Shown: positions 15,799 through 25,354, numbered from the stretch's first letter. The stretch: 35,743 nucleotides of DNA from Planctomycetota bacterium (GCA_003136555.1 PLEW01000149.1:726-36468), one strand, 5' to 3'. A program made the numbers and translations. The notes: generated from the sequence alone by a model not told the origin.

Positions 15799-17211
15799 TC
15801 ATGGAGAGGGTGACGCCCTCAGCTGCCGTTTCGGCCGATAGCGTTCGGAAGCGCCGTGGACGCGCGTGATTCCCGGGGTCTGGCCGACTCTGCGGGCGAG
15901 CTCGCCATGGCGGCGGATGAACTCGGCGCTGTCCCAGCCCACGGCCTGTCCGCCGATCAGCACGGGCTGACCGTCGACGACCACTGCGGCGATCTGGTCG
16001 CGATTGTAGTAGCGCACCAGCTCCCATTCGAAGTCCCAGGATGGCAGGGTCTCCGGACGGTCGGTGTCGAGGATCAGGAAATCAGCGCGGTAGCCTGCGG
16101 CTATCAGCCCGGCATTGGACCAGCCCGCGGCATCCGCCGAACCCCTGGTGATGGCGTCAACCCAGGTCCAGGCCGCGCCGCTGGAGAAATCCTCGGTCCG
16201 CAGCCCGAAGACGAGGCGCTGGGCATGCTCGGCCGCGTCGAGGGTGCGGAAGCCATCGTAGCGCGTGGCATCGGAACCGAGTCCGAAGCGCACCCCGTGG
16301 GCGACGAACGCCAGCGCGGGCGCGACGGCATTGCCCTTCCATTCGCTGGCTACCGGATTGTAGGAGACCGCGGCGCCGCTGCGCGCCAAGGCCGAGACCT
16401 CGCGATCGGTAGCAAGGGTCGCGTGGTGGATCAGGGTCTGGGGACCCAAGGCGCCGCTGCGATCGAGCAGTTCGATCGGCCTCAGCCCATGGCGCAGGTT
16501 GATCTCGTGCACCTCGGGGAAGTGCTCGTTGGCATGGATCTGGTGGAGGATGCCCTTGGCGTGTGCGTACGCGCCGATCGCCCCCAGGGTGTCCGGCCGG
16601 TTCCTGAAGAAACCGGAGCTCGATACCGATGCCGTGATGCGGCGGTGCCGACCGACGTCCGCGATATGCTGGTCGATGCCTGCGGCGAGGTCGGAGAAGG
16701 GGATGAAGGGGCCGTTGGTGGATTCGGATGCGGATTCGTCCTGGAGGATGGTGGAGACCAGGCGGATGCCGACCTCGTCCGCGGCGCGGTGGACGGCAGC
16801 GTTCAGGACGGGGCTGTTGCTGGTATAATTGACGACCCCGGTGAAGCCCCCGCGCAGCTGTTCGAGGAACTGCCATTTTGCCGAGGCATAGGCCGACTCG
16901 GCATCGTGCGCTGCCTCCATCGGACCCCAGATCCGCCGCCAGATCTGCGCAGGTTCACCGCCGATGAGGCTCTTGCCGAAGGTCAATCCGAGATGGGTGT
17001 GGGCATCAGTGAATCCTGGGATGATGGCATGCCCCGGCAATGCGACGGGCGCCTCGCCTGGCGGCAGCTGCGCGATGGGGCCGACCCAGGTGATATCGCG
17101 GCCATCAACGATGACGGAGTGGCCCCTCTGGGGCCCATCGTCGGTGAGCACGAGGTCTGGTGCCAGGGCATAATGGCGGGAATTCAGGAGGGCGGAGAAA
17201 GAGACGGGCAT
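15799..17211 (-). CDS. Metal-dependent amidohydrolase/deaminase (PF01979, AtzA/TrzA/SsnA-like)
   Basis: The protein is 470 aa from ATG 17211. The metal site is complete for the mononuclear AtzA/cytosine-deaminase-like group: His71-x-His73 in DAHTHLG, His226 and Glu229 in HQIHANE, His262 or His263 in LIHHATL, and Asp314 in GLGSDATR. The N-terminal small beta-sandwich shows VDGRDITWVGPIAQLP, and its C-terminal partner shows ADFLILDTDRPETLP and VVVDGQPV. Relatives are cytoplasmic zinc or iron enzymes that deaminate or dechlorinate s-triazines, guanine or other N-heterocycles. It heads an apparent four-gene minus-strand set (SBP 3, DoxX-like, metallophosphoesterase) with gaps of 92, 89 and 52 bp. 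No clear ribosome site is seen. The substrate is not defined. Confidence 0.9.
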   Translation of the reverse strand: MPVSFSALLNSRHYALAPDLVLTDDGPQRGHSVIVDGRDITWVGPIAQLPPGEAPVALPGHAIIPGFTDAHTHLGLTFGKSLIGGEPAQIWRRIWGPMEAAHDAESAYASAKWQFLEQLRGGFTGVVNYTSNSPVLNAAVHRAADEVGIRLVSTILQDESASESTNGPFIPFSDLAAGIDQHIADVGRHRRITASVSSSGFFRNRPDTLGAIGAYAHAKGILHQIHANEHFPEVHEINLRHGLRPIELLDRSGALGPQTLIHHATLATDREVSALARSGAAVSYNPVASEWKGNAVAPALAFVAHGVRFGLGSDATRYDGFRTLDAAEHAQRLVFGLRTEDFSSGAAWTWVDAITRGSADAAGWSNAGLIAAGYRADFLILDTDRPETLPSWDFEWELVRYYNRDQIAAVVVDGQPVLIGGQAVGWDSAEFIRRHGELARRVGQTPGITRVHGASERYRPKRQLRASPSP

Positions 17212-17870
17212 GGGGCTGCACCAGGGTTGGGAGGGAGTCCGGCGGTCGGCATCGTCTGCGCCCGGGCCGCCTATCCAGGCCGCCGTTGAAGACGATCATC
17301 CGTCGCATCGGGAGGCATCAGGTGCCGCACCGGCAAAGGGAGGCTGGTCGCAGCGCAGCGGTTCACCGTCGCAGCTCGCTGGCACCGGTCGCCAGCTCAG
17401 CACCCGCATCTCGTGCCGGCACTCGCCGTTGTCGCAGGGATGGCCGATCTTCACTCGCCTGGTACGGGGGCATGATGACTCCTCGGTCACGGCAGAAGCA
17501 CGCGCCATTCCCGCTCCATGGCAAGCTGGCGCGACCATTTCTGGCGTTGACGCAACAACCCTGCTGTGGGGATGCTGCCAAGGCAGCTGCGCCGGCTGGC
17601 CGGTCGGCTTCCAGGCGACCGAGATGAAGCGGGTTCTTCGACCGCCGAAGAGGCGACTTCCACCTGAGCCGTACCCGGATCAGGGCAGAACGATCGCTGG
17701 ACCAGCCCAGCACCGGGTACGGGAGAGGCTGCTCGTACCTGCCCGCCGAGGGACGGCGTCCATGCCAGACGGGGTGGCGACGGCAGGGGCAGAGCGCGAG
17801 CACAGCGACCGCCACCTGCCGATCGCAGCTGGCTCTGGAAATGACAGCGGAAACGGTCGGCCCGGATGGT
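17212..17870. other. 659-bp gap without a recognisable gene
   Basis: This is the largest gene-free stretch, lying between the amidohydrolase start and the haloperoxidase-like stop. It should hold the promoter of the four-gene amidohydrolase operon. One small minus-strand frame, 17363-17473 (36 codons, starting MPPYQASEDRP), has a well-placed GAGGAG before its ATG. An overlapping frame at 17296-17538 is Cys-rich (HPCDNGEC). Neither matches a family I know, so I do not call them as genes. No transposon ends or strong hairpin were seen. Confidence 0.35.
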
Positions 17871-19718
17871 TCAGCTGACCTCCTGGACCGTCCCATCGAA
17901 GCGGGTGAAGCGGAAGGCGCTGAAGGGTTCCACCAGCGTGGCCTTCTCATCACGAAGCAGGCTGATGACCAGCTCCTCCTCCAGCGGCAGCGACGCAGCC
18001 GCATCGGAACGCCAGTGGATCCCCGCCCAGTTGCGGCCAAGTCCGATGTTGGTGGCGAGCTTGTTGAGCTCTCCGCCGATGGTGAGGGCTGGGCCCTTGT
18101 ACGATATGGTCTTGGTCGGGTCTGCCGGATCGACCTCGACCGGATCCGGAAACGGTGCCGATTCGTCATAGAAGACCTTGAGGATGGTCGCCGCCGCCGA
18201 CGCTGCGATCGACGCGCCGCCAGGATACGAGCCATGCAGCGGTGCCCCCTCGGGGTAGCTGCTGGTCAGCAGATAGCTGCCGAACCTCTCCTTGCTGCGC
18301 GCGAGCGCAGCGGAGTTCAGCAGGTCATCCGGCAGCGCAAGATCGCCGAGCCCGCCGTTCTTGCGCTGGTGGACCAGGCCGCCGAAGGCTTCCGGACGGA
18401 TGCTGCGGTGGACGAACCACTTCTGCCAGTAGGCGCTGCGGATCGCCCGCTGGGGCGCCAGGGCCAGCAGGTACTGGACATAGCCCGGACCGAAGCTCGC
18501 CGACGCAGTGGTGGTGGTGGTGAGCTTGAGGTAGGGATCGGTGGGATTCAGCGGTTCGCCGAAGCCGCCGGGCCATGACGGATCCTTGCTCGGCTTGCCG
18601 ACCAGCAGCAGGCCGGCGCCCCAGGTGGAAGGCGATCCGCCATGGACATATTCCGCGAGGTCGCGGCCGGTAGTGATCAAGCGCCGCTCGGGCGCATACT
18701 TTTGGGGGCGCTTCGCTGCCACGCCATTCTGAACCGCCAACCATTCTGCCGGATCCGTGAGGAAGTCGTCGCCCGGCGCCTGGGCGCGGATGTGGGGAGG
18801 AATGCGTACGGCGCCATAGGGGATTTCTCGCAGCAGGAATTGTGATATGTAGGGGCCATCGAGCACCCCTGGCGGAACCACGCTGCGGGCAGTGGCCGGT
18901 GCAGTGCCACGGTAGCGCGCGGTGCCGCGGAACAGCAGTCCAGGCGTCACCTTGCCAGCGGCATTGCGCGGTCCCTGGTATTCCTTCAGGCGATCGAGTT
19001 CCGCCGCCGCCGCCAGCACCAGCAGATGGCTGGTGTCATCGCGCAATTCATGGAATGGCACGTCGCGCAGCAGCGACTGCCAGTAGGACTCCACCGCTTC
19101 CGCCGCGCGTTCGCTGCTGATCAGCGCTGGCGCCGGTGGGACGACGAACTGGAACGGCGCCAGTCCGGTGAGGTTGGTCGCCAGCGTACCAAGCGGATTG
19201 ATCAATTTGCGCGTTCCCCCCAGGGGAATCGCAGCGAACTTCGCCGGATCGCGCGATTCCAGCGCGGTGATCAGCGCCTTCCACGCCACCGGATCGACCA
19301 GCCCCTGCTGATCGTGTGGCAGGCCGCGATGGTCGCTGCCGACGCGATTGGGATAGCGCTCCTCGTCGCCATTGGTCGGGTGCGTTGGGACGCCCACTGC
19401 ATGATTGGCGATCGCACGGTCCTGGCGCAGACGCAAGGTCGCATCGAGAGCGCGTTGGTTGGGATCCGAACTGACGTTCGGTTCCGCAGCGGGCGCCGTG
19501 CTGGCTGGTGCTGAGGATCCGCTGAGAGCCGGCAGCACATTGGTGCGGCGCACGACCTCGCTTGCCAGGACGCCCACGGCGAATGCCGTTCCACCGAACA
19601 GGAAGGTCCGCCGCAGACCGCGTCGTGCCGGTGCTTCCGATGTGACCGGCGCTGAGGATGACGGTGCTGTTGAAGATGGCGTGGCGGGTGCTTGAGCTTC
19701 AGGCAATGAGTTGGTCAT
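17871..19718 (-). CDS. Vanadium-dependent haloperoxidase-like (PAP2 superfamily) exported protein
   Basis: The protein is 615 aa from ATG 19718, with AGGAGGG before the start. A twin-arginine-like N-terminus (RRGLRRTFLFGG, residues 32-43, then a hydrophobic run) suggests Tat export, as expected for a cofactor-loaded enzyme. The vanadate pocket is recognisable: Lys433 and Arg441 in KWFVHRSIRPEAF, His495 in APLHGSYPGGAS, and Arg562 with axial His568 in GRNWAGIHWRSD. The residue aligning with the acid/base His of the usual S/A-G-H motif is Ala502 (codon GCG), so halide oxidation may be lost or changed. Algal and bacterial relatives oxidise bromide or chloride with peroxide. The low-complexity Ser/Pro/Ala segments at 7-30 and 66-82 flank the signal. 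Neighbour is the ACMSD-like hydrolase. Confidence 0.82.
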   Translation of the reverse strand: MTNSLPEAQAPATPSSTAPSSSAPVTSEAPARRGLRRTFLFGGTAFAVGVLASEVVRRTNVLPALSGSSAPASTAPAAEPNVSSDPNQRALDATLRLRQDRAIANHAVGVPTHPTNGDEERYPNRVGSDHRGLPHDQQGLVDPVAWKALITALESRDPAKFAAIPLGGTRKLINPLGTLATNLTGLAPFQFVVPPAPALISSERAAEAVESYWQSLLRDVPFHELRDDTSHLLVLAAAAELDRLKEYQGPRNAAGKVTPGLLFRGTARYRGTAPATARSVVPPGVLDGPYISQFLLREIPYGAVRIPPHIRAQAPGDDFLTDPAEWLAVQNGVAAKRPQKYAPERRLITTGRDLAEYVHGGSPSTWGAGLLLVGKPSKDPSWPGGFGEPLNPTDPYLKLTTTTTASASFGPGYVQYLLALAPQRAIRSAYWQKWFVHRSIRPEAFGGLVHQRKNGGLGDLALPDDLLNSAALARSKERFGSYLLTSSYPEGAPLHGSYPGGASIAASAAATILKVFYDESAPFPDPVEVDPADPTKTISYKGPALTIGGELNKLATNIGLGRNWAGIHWRSDAAASLPLEEELVISLLRDEKATLVEPFSAFRFTRFDGTVQEVS

Positions 19719-20113
19719 GGTATGCCCTCCTGGCTGGGGGTGACACTGGAAATGGGTGGGGGACATCTCGGTCCCACACCAGATCAGCTGGCGTAAAGCG
19801 TTAGCGTATTGCATGCCATCGCAGCACCGGGGCCTAAAGTGCCAGGAGTGGTTATCGGGCTGCCTCGTCAACACGCCCGCAGCAATCTCGCAGCTGGAGG
19901 GGCCTTTCAAGAGTACCACGTCTGGCTGGAACTGCTCCGCCATCAGGGCATCACCCAGCGCCTCCGTTTGAGGAGGTGCAGGGGGGAAGCAGAAAGCACG
20001 TGAGGCCGACAAGGAAGGCGCTCCGTGCCCAGTGGACACGGAGCGCCTCGCATCACCTCGCGGCACCTAGGGCCGCAGGACGTCCACCCGAACTCCGGGT
20101 CGGACGGCCGCTC
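19719..20113. other. Haloperoxidase upstream region, no gene recognised
   Basis: This 395-bp space between two minus-strand genes is less GC-rich than its surroundings. The haloperoxidase frame stays open through it, but third-position GC bias is lost and there is no homology-like motif, so I treat it as non-coding leader and promoter. It contains the hairpin at 20016-20048. A short direct repeat of GCGTA occurs around 19791-19808. Confidence 0.4.
20016..20048 (-). terminator. Strong hairpin terminator after the ACMSD-like hydrolase
   Basis: AGGCGCTCCGTG (20016-20027) pairs perfectly over 12 bp with CACGGAGCGCCT (20037-20048), with a 9-nt loop. It begins 65 nt after the hydrolase stop on the minus strand. 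Read on that strand the stem is followed by TCCTTGTC, a modest T-rich tail, which fits intrinsic termination. Confidence 0.65.
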
Positions 20114-21655
20114 TCAGCCGGCGGCCTTGGCCGCCACAGCGCCCTTGAACAGACGGTGGCTCGCCGGCAGGCGTCCGGCCACGTTGGTGCCGACGAAGAA
20201 GTTGGCGTTGGCCTCGGTGTAGAGCCGGTACGGGTTCTCGAACACGTAGGCGCGGAAGTCCGTCTCGCTCAGCACGCCTTCCTCCACCAGCTTCCAGCTG
20301 TTGGCGAGGGCCTCCCTGATATCGGGAACATCCCAGTGGCCGACGTCCGAGGAGTAGATCGCGTTGACCGCCACACCCAGCGGGTTGGCCTTGCGGTTGA
20401 AGGCATGGGCCAGCGTGCGGTCGTCGGATTCGCTGCCGAAGAACAGCGGGTCGATCCAGCGCTTCTTGATATCTTCTGTCGAGCTGATGCCGGCGGCGGC
20501 GAAGTCGTTGCGCTGTTCCGGCGTGGGCTGACGGGCGCCGGCGGTGTAGCCTTCGCCCAGCGAATCGCGGATGAGGTCTTCGCCCTCGATGGAACGGCCC
20601 TTGGTCAGCTCGGCGCCGTACTTGGCGAACAACGCGGTGAGCTCCTTGCGGTCGGTGGCAGCCGGATCGAAGCGGCGCAGACCCTCGGGCCCGCGCTTCT
20701 CGAAGCGGTCGACGAGGTGGATATAGGTCTGGGCGCCCCAGTCGGCACCGCCTTCGAGGAAGCCGAAGCGCAGCTTGGGGAAGCGCTTGGTCACCCCGCC
20801 GAAGAAAAGCGCACGGGCGAAGGACGCCGAGCCATCGGCGAAGTGGCCGATGTGATTGAACATGTAGTTGCTGATCGAGTTGCGGCCGGTCCAGCCCTGG
20901 CTGCCGTAGTGGGTCAGCAGCGGGATGCCCAGCTCCTGGGCCTTGGCCCAGAAGATATCGTAGTCGAAGGCGCTATCGAGGGCGTAGTAGTCGACGAAGG
21001 TCGCCAGCTTGTGGATGTCGGGGAACTGCTCCTTGGGGTACTTCTCGGCGATGGCCGGGATCACCCGCTTGGTGCCGCCCGCGATATTGGCGGTCTTGGT
21101 GCCGAGGTTCCTGACCGACCATTCCAGCTCCTCGACGCCTTCCTCAGGCGTGTTCAGCGGGATGCCAGCGACCACGGTCAGGCGGTCGGCGTAGGGCTTC
21201 CAAATGTCGGCATGGAAGTGGTTGATGGCGCGATGGGCAGCACGCCGGGCGTCGGGATCCTTGATGCCGAGGGGTGCGAGGACGTTGTTGGGGAACAGCA
21301 CCGAGTAGTCGGAGCCTTGCTCGGCCAGACGTTCGGCGAGCAGCGCCGGTAGATGATAGGTGGCCACATCGAGAGTATTATCGGTGACCCGCGCCCACCA
21401 CGGCTGGCGTCGGCTGCGGAAGTGCTGGCGCTCCTCGGGAGTCTGGTCGTACCAGCTCTTCCCATTGCCGCCATTCGCGCCGCGGCGGTCCTCGCTCGCC
21501 TTGCGCAGCTGGTCGACCAGCTTGCTGCCGCCGTAGCGCTGGACGTAATCCTCCACTGCCGGCGCGTAATCATTGGTGTGGATGTCGGTGTCGATCACCG
21601 GGTAGTCGAGACGTTGGCGGATCGCCGCGGACGGCGAAAGGGGGCGGTTGCTCAT
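20114..21655 (-). CDS. ACMSD/2-amino-3-carboxymuconate-semialdehyde-decarboxylase-type amidohydrolase (PF04909)
   Basis: The protein is 513 aa from ATG 21655, with AGAGGA 6 nt upstream. The metal-binding D-x-H is Asp24-Ile-His26 in VIDTDIHTNDY. His249 lies in IPLLTHYGS, and RALFFGGVTKRFPKLRFGFLEGG is the standard signature before the next metal or acid residue. A late Asp lies in NAIYSSDVGHWDVPD. Members are zinc or manganese decarboxylases or hydrolases of aromatic-derived acids (ACMSD, gamma-resorcylate decarboxylase, OMA hydrolase). At 513 aa it is longer than the typical 330-400 aa because of an insert from about 315 to 430. No signal peptide is present. It precedes the haloperoxidase-like gene by 395 bp, with a likely terminator between, so it is probably a separate transcript. 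Confidence 0.88.
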   Translation of the reverse strand: MSNRPLSPSAAIRQRLDYPVIDTDIHTNDYAPAVEDYVQRYGGSKLVDQLRKASEDRRGANGGNGKSWYDQTPEERQHFRSRRQPWWARVTDNTLDVATYHLPALLAERLAEQGSDYSVLFPNNVLAPLGIKDPDARRAAHRAINHFHADIWKPYADRLTVVAGIPLNTPEEGVEELEWSVRNLGTKTANIAGGTKRVIPAIAEKYPKEQFPDIHKLATFVDYYALDSAFDYDIFWAKAQELGIPLLTHYGSQGWTGRNSISNYMFNHIGHFADGSASFARALFFGGVTKRFPKLRFGFLEGGADWGAQTYIHLVDRFEKRGPEGLRRFDPAATDRKELTALFAKYGAELTKGRSIEGEDLIRDSLGEGYTAGARQPTPEQRNDFAAAGISSTEDIKKRWIDPLFFGSESDDRTLAHAFNRKANPLGVAVNAIYSSDVGHWDVPDIREALANSWKLVEEGVLSETDFRAYVFENPYRLYTEANANFFVGTNVAGRLPASHRLFKGAVAAKAAG

Positions 21656-22227
21656 GGTTGTCCTCTGGGGATGTCGTGTTTCAGCGAGCGGCGTCGGCGA
21701 AAGTGCGGTCCAGGCGCACGGTGGTGGCGATGGCGATGGAAGGGAGCGGTTCGGCAGCTACGTCGGTACAGCCTAATCCGACCTGGTGCACCTCCAGGAA
21801 GCCGGTTCGCTAGACCGCCGTGGTAGAACGTTACGCTGGAAGAGAATCACGACACCACGGCAGGTCGGCATGCAGCGCGACCCGTGCCGATTGGCTGGAG
21901 CGAATGAGCGGTCCGTCAGCTGCGGAAGCAGCACCGACGACGATATCCTGCGGCAAACGCAACTGCCGGATGATCCATGGAGTTGCACCGTAACGGCAAC
22001 CGACCTGGGCATGCCCGGGACCGTCAATGGTCCAGGATGCCGCCGGGAGGTGACGGCGGCGGTAATGCACCGCCGGGTCGTGCCAAGGCGAAGCCGCTCA
22101 GGCGGCCTCTCCGTCCATCCGCATCCGACACGATTGAAGCTGGCGGCAACCCAGGGGAGATCCCCCGGCTAGATGCAGCAGGGTGGAGGGCGCAGAGCCT
22201 TGCGCGCTGCCGCACCTTGTCGGTGCA
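21656..22227. other. 572-bp gap without a recognisable gene
   Basis: This gap lies between the ACMSD-like start and the DUF3604 stop. It probably carries the ACMSD-like promoter and the end of the ABC-DUF3604 transcript. Two small dyads are visible: GCCGTGGT (21817-21824) with ACCACGGC (21854-21861), and a 7-bp perfect stem with a 5-nt loop (22057-22075). Open frames in both directions show no known motif. Confidence 0.35.
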
Positions 22228-24594
22228 TCACCGCTCAAGCGTCAGGAACAGGGCGGAGGTCCAGACACGGGACTGATCGCGCTGGCGTCCCATGATGAAT
22301 AGCGGGTGCTCGATCTGAGGGGGCAAATGCAGCTGGTCGAGATCGATCAATCCTGCGCACTCCCGGGGCAAGGCGCTGTCCGTGATGCGTTCAATGGCAA
22401 CTTCGAGTTCGACGCCAGGCACCGTCCTGATGAGGCGCTCGCTGCGCAGGAGCTCGTCGCCAGAGACCGACGCATCGATGACCGGCGCATGCACATGCGG
22501 GGAATGCACTAGGGGATCTCCGACCTTCACATAGGCGCCGATCTGGAGATGGAGGTCGATACGTACACCAGCGAGATGGGACAGCTCCAACTCGATGGTA
22601 TCGGCATCTCCGTGGGTAACGCTGCGCAGGCCCACGGTGGTGGCATCCTTGCGCCAGCAGGCCTGCTCGGGGTGGTCGAAGCCGAAGGCGCTGACATCCT
22701 GGATGGCGGCGCCGATGACGCTGATGCTGCCGTGCCAATAGGCGCCCCGGTAGCGGTCCTTGATGCGGGCTCCGCCCAGGCGCAGGCGGATGCGACGCTG
22801 CGACAATCCCGACTCCTGATGCAGATTGCGCTGCCAGCAGGCGCGATCGGCGTCGAACAGCCCGATCTCCTCCCAGCCCGCATCGCCGAGCAGGCGATAG
22901 TGGAGCTGCTGCCCGGGACGGGCATGGAAAACTTCGCCCATCCCATGCGTCCCGCAGCGCAGGCTGGCGAAGGTGCGTTCGCCGGTGGTGGCGAAGGTGC
23001 GGCGTGCACGCAGGCTGCGTCCCACCTCCGAGCGCGTGAAGCCATCGCTGATGATCCCGGTCAATCCGCCACGCGAACCGAACACCGAGGTCCCAGGTGG
23101 GCCGCCGCCGCACCGTCCCTGGTGCTCGTCGCTGCTCGCCGACGCGCCCAGGCGGTAGCCGCGCTTCAGCGCCTCGCCATACAACCAGTGGAACTGCCCC
23201 CATGCCGAACTGATCTCGACCAGGCGTTCGAGGTCGGGATGGTGCCAATCCAGGTTGCAGCGCCGACCTCCCACATGGGGGATGAGGAGGTGGCCTTCGG
23301 GGTCATGGGCATACGCCGCGTAGAGCTCGTCGACCGGCCAGGCGCCTCGCCGCAGGATGCCCTTGGTCGACTCGTTCCATTCGAACGAGCGGACCACGTT
23401 TCCATTGCCGTCGGTGGGGAATAACGGGGGATCATCGCGCAGGAAGACCACGTTGTGGTCGCCGCCCGCACTCGAATTGCCGCACCATTCCGTCCCGGGA
23501 TAGCAGACGAAGCGTCCGGGAGCATTGAAGGAGGCGATCAGCGCGACCGCTGCCTCCCAGCGCTCCCTGGTGATGTTGAAATCATTGGCGGTGTAGCCGA
23601 GCACATCCAATCCGGCCACATCGCGTCCATACGCCAGGTTGTAGGCGGTGTCATTGGTGCCCACGGTATCGTTGGAATGGACGTGCAGATCGCCGTAGAG
23701 GATGTGCTGAGCCGCGCCGCCGTCCTCGATGGTGAGGTAGGCCTGCCCGGGGCTGATGCCATCGCCAGCGGGGGCGGTCGCGATGATATGCCATTCACCT
23801 GCTTCGCTCAGCGCGATGCCGGCAGGCCGGGCGACGGCCCAGCCCGCTGCCGCCAAGGGAACGGGTATCAGGCGGGGCAACCCGGGACCCCTGAGGCTGA
23901 GCTGCACGGTCAGCAACTCGTCCATGCAGGTGTTGCCCCAGGCATCGTCGGCCCGCACGATCAGCGGAATGGCCTGCCCGCTGCCGGCCAGTCGCGGAGC
24001 GACGATGCGCAGCGCAGCGGGGGGTCCGGGGACGATATCGAGGACGCAGTCGCCTGGGACTTCGGCGTATTTCGAACTGCCGAGCGGATCGATGAAGGCG
24101 CGCAGGCGGAACCCCTTTTCGACGAAGCTTTGCACCCGCGTCCCAGGACCACCCTGGCGGCGGTCGCCCAGGCGGATGATGATGCGGTCGCCGGGATTGA
24201 GGTAGCCATCGATGACATCGACGATCAGGGCCTTCTGGAAGGGGCGTTCATGCCCTTTCTGGTCGAAGCGGACCTTCAGCGCCTGCACCGTGGCCGGGCT
24301 CTGGCCGGGGACCAGTCCGCCGGCATGGTACTCGGCCGAGACGTGGTTGGCTGCGTGCGGGTCGGATACCTGGAAGAGCGCCCAATCGGAATAGAACTTG
24401 AGCGCCAGCTTCACTCCAGCGCCATCCGCCAAGCCGCTCTCGCCCACCTCGTAGACCACGGTCAGTTCGGTCCATTCGCCAGCTACCAGCGAGGTGCGCG
24501 AGCAGCTGATGCTGCCGAGGAAGGGACGGGCGCGATTGCGCTCATAGAGCCCGCTCGGGGCGATCACATGCCTGGTATCGATGGGCGGGGTCAC
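22228..24594 (-). CDS. DUF3604 family protein (PHP-like metallohydrolase)
   Basis: The protein is 788 aa from GTG 24594, which has GGGAGG 6 nt upstream, only 10 bp after the permease stop. Residues 1-290 look like beta-rich domains. The DUF3604 core follows: His304-x-His306 in YGDLHVHSND, Glu369 in PGTEW, His380 in GGDHNV, His440 in IPHVGG, and Asp489/His491 in GASASSDEHQGRCGGG. These are arranged like the metal ligands of PHP and amidohydrolase folds, which supports a metal-dependent hydrolase. No signal peptide is seen. It is the last gene of the ATPase-SBP-permease operon, so it very likely acts on what that transporter brings in. DUF3604 proteins have no settled general function that I can state; the substrate is unknown. 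Confidence 0.85.
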   Translation of the reverse strand: MTPPIDTRHVIAPSGLYERNRARPFLGSISCSRTSLVAGEWTELTVVYEVGESGLADGAGVKLALKFYSDWALFQVSDPHAANHVSAEYHAGGLVPGQSPATVQALKVRFDQKGHERPFQKALIVDVIDGYLNPGDRIIIRLGDRRQGGPGTRVQSFVEKGFRLRAFIDPLGSSKYAEVPGDCVLDIVPGPPAALRIVAPRLAGSGQAIPLIVRADDAWGNTCMDELLTVQLSLRGPGLPRLIPVPLAAAGWAVARPAGIALSEAGEWHIIATAPAGDGISPGQAYLTIEDGGAAQHILYGDLHVHSNDTVGTNDTAYNLAYGRDVAGLDVLGYTANDFNITRERWEAAVALIASFNAPGRFVCYPGTEWCGNSSAGGDHNVVFLRDDPPLFPTDGNGNVVRSFEWNESTKGILRRGAWPVDELYAAYAHDPEGHLLIPHVGGRRCNLDWHHPDLERLVEISSAWGQFHWLYGEALKRGYRLGASASSDEHQGRCGGGPPGTSVFGSRGGLTGIISDGFTRSEVGRSLRARRTFATTGERTFASLRCGTHGMGEVFHARPGQQLHYRLLGDAGWEEIGLFDADRACWQRNLHQESGLSQRRIRLRLGGARIKDRYRGAYWHGSISVIGAAIQDVSAFGFDHPEQACWRKDATTVGLRSVTHGDADTIELELSHLAGVRIDLHLQIGAYVKVGDPLVHSPHVHAPVIDASVSGDELLRSERLIRTVPGVELEVAIERITDSALPRECAGLIDLDQLHLPPQIEHPLFIMGRQRDQSRVWTSALFLTLER

Positions 24595-24604
24595 GGATGC
24601 CTCC

Positions 24605-25354
24605 CTAATGCTGATGCCAGGATTGGTAACGGAGCTCGATTCGCCGGAAAATCAGGAATTCCGTCACCCAGGCGATGGTGCCGATGATGGCGATCCCGAG
24701 CAGTACTTGGCTGCTGCTGCCGATCTGCCCGCCCATCGCAACCATCCAGCCGATGCCGTTGGAAGCGCCCACCATCTCCGCCGCGACGAGTGCTCGCCAG
24801 GCCTGGCTGAAGCCAATGCGCCATGCAGTGGTGAGGAAGGGGAGGGAGGCAGGGAGGTAGACGTGGAGCAGCAGCTGATAGCGGTCGGCTCCCAGGATGC
24901 GCGCGGCGCGGACATAGGATTCGCGGATGCTCATCACGCCGTTCTGGAGCGCGAGGGCCATGGGGAACATCGATGCGATGAAGATCACCAGAATGATGGC
25001 GCTGGAACCGAGGCCGAAGAGGATCAGCGCAAGGGGCGCCCAGGCGATGGGGGGCAGCGCCATGAAGATACCGGTGATCGGGGCGATGAAGGCACGGAAG
25101 CCGGGTACGAGCGCGGCGGTGAATCCTATGACCGCCGACACCACCACGGCAGCGGCGAAACCAGCCAGCTCACGCGCCAGGCTCGCCGCCACCTGCTCTG
25201 CCAGGCGGCCGTGGGCGCACCAGGACACACCCTCGCGGATGACGTCCCACGGCTGAGGGAATGCATACGATGGACGGTCCGCTGCGATGACCATCCATGC
25301 GATCAGGATCGCAGGCAGCGAGGCCCAGGACCACGATGGGCTCGGCAGCTTCAT
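24605..25354 (-). CDS. ABC transporter permease, SsuC/TauC type
   Basis: The protein is 249 aa from ATG 25354, 16 bp after the SBP stop. A longer in-frame reading overlaps the SBP gene and is rejected. Six or so helices are predicted by eye. The coupling EAA loop is at about residues 148-170, VRAARILGADRYQ then LYLP-type HVYLPAS, which contacts the ATPase. LGLGSSAIILVIF-like FGLGSSAII and IGWMVAMGGQ are typical of nitrate/sulfonate/taurine (NitT/TauT) permeases. It forms the inner-membrane channel with the ATPase encoded upstream. The homodimer plus ATPase dimer could also serve the orphan SBPs, but this is inference. Confidence 0.9.
   Translation of the reverse strand: MKLPSPSWSWASLPAILIAWMVIAADRPSYAFPQPWDVIREGVSWCAHGRLAEQVAASLARELAGFAAAVVVSAVIGFTAALVPGFRAFIAPITGIFMALPPIAWAPLALILFGLGSSAIILVIFIASMFPMALALQNGVMSIRESYVRAARILGADRYQLLLHVYLPASLPFLTTAWRIGFSQAWRALVAAEMVGASNGIGWMVAMGGQIGSSSQVLLGIAIIGTIAWVTEFLIFRRIELRYQSWHQH

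Noticed and set aside
17363-17473. 36-codon frame with GAGGAG before its ATG, overlapping a Cys-rich frame
   Set aside because: There is no homology signal and the sequence is charged and low in structure. The ribosome-site match alone is too weak.
19719-20066. In-frame 116-codon extension of the haloperoxidase
   Set aside because: Third-position GC bias is lost. The Tat-like signal and strong Shine-Dalgarno both place the start at 19718.
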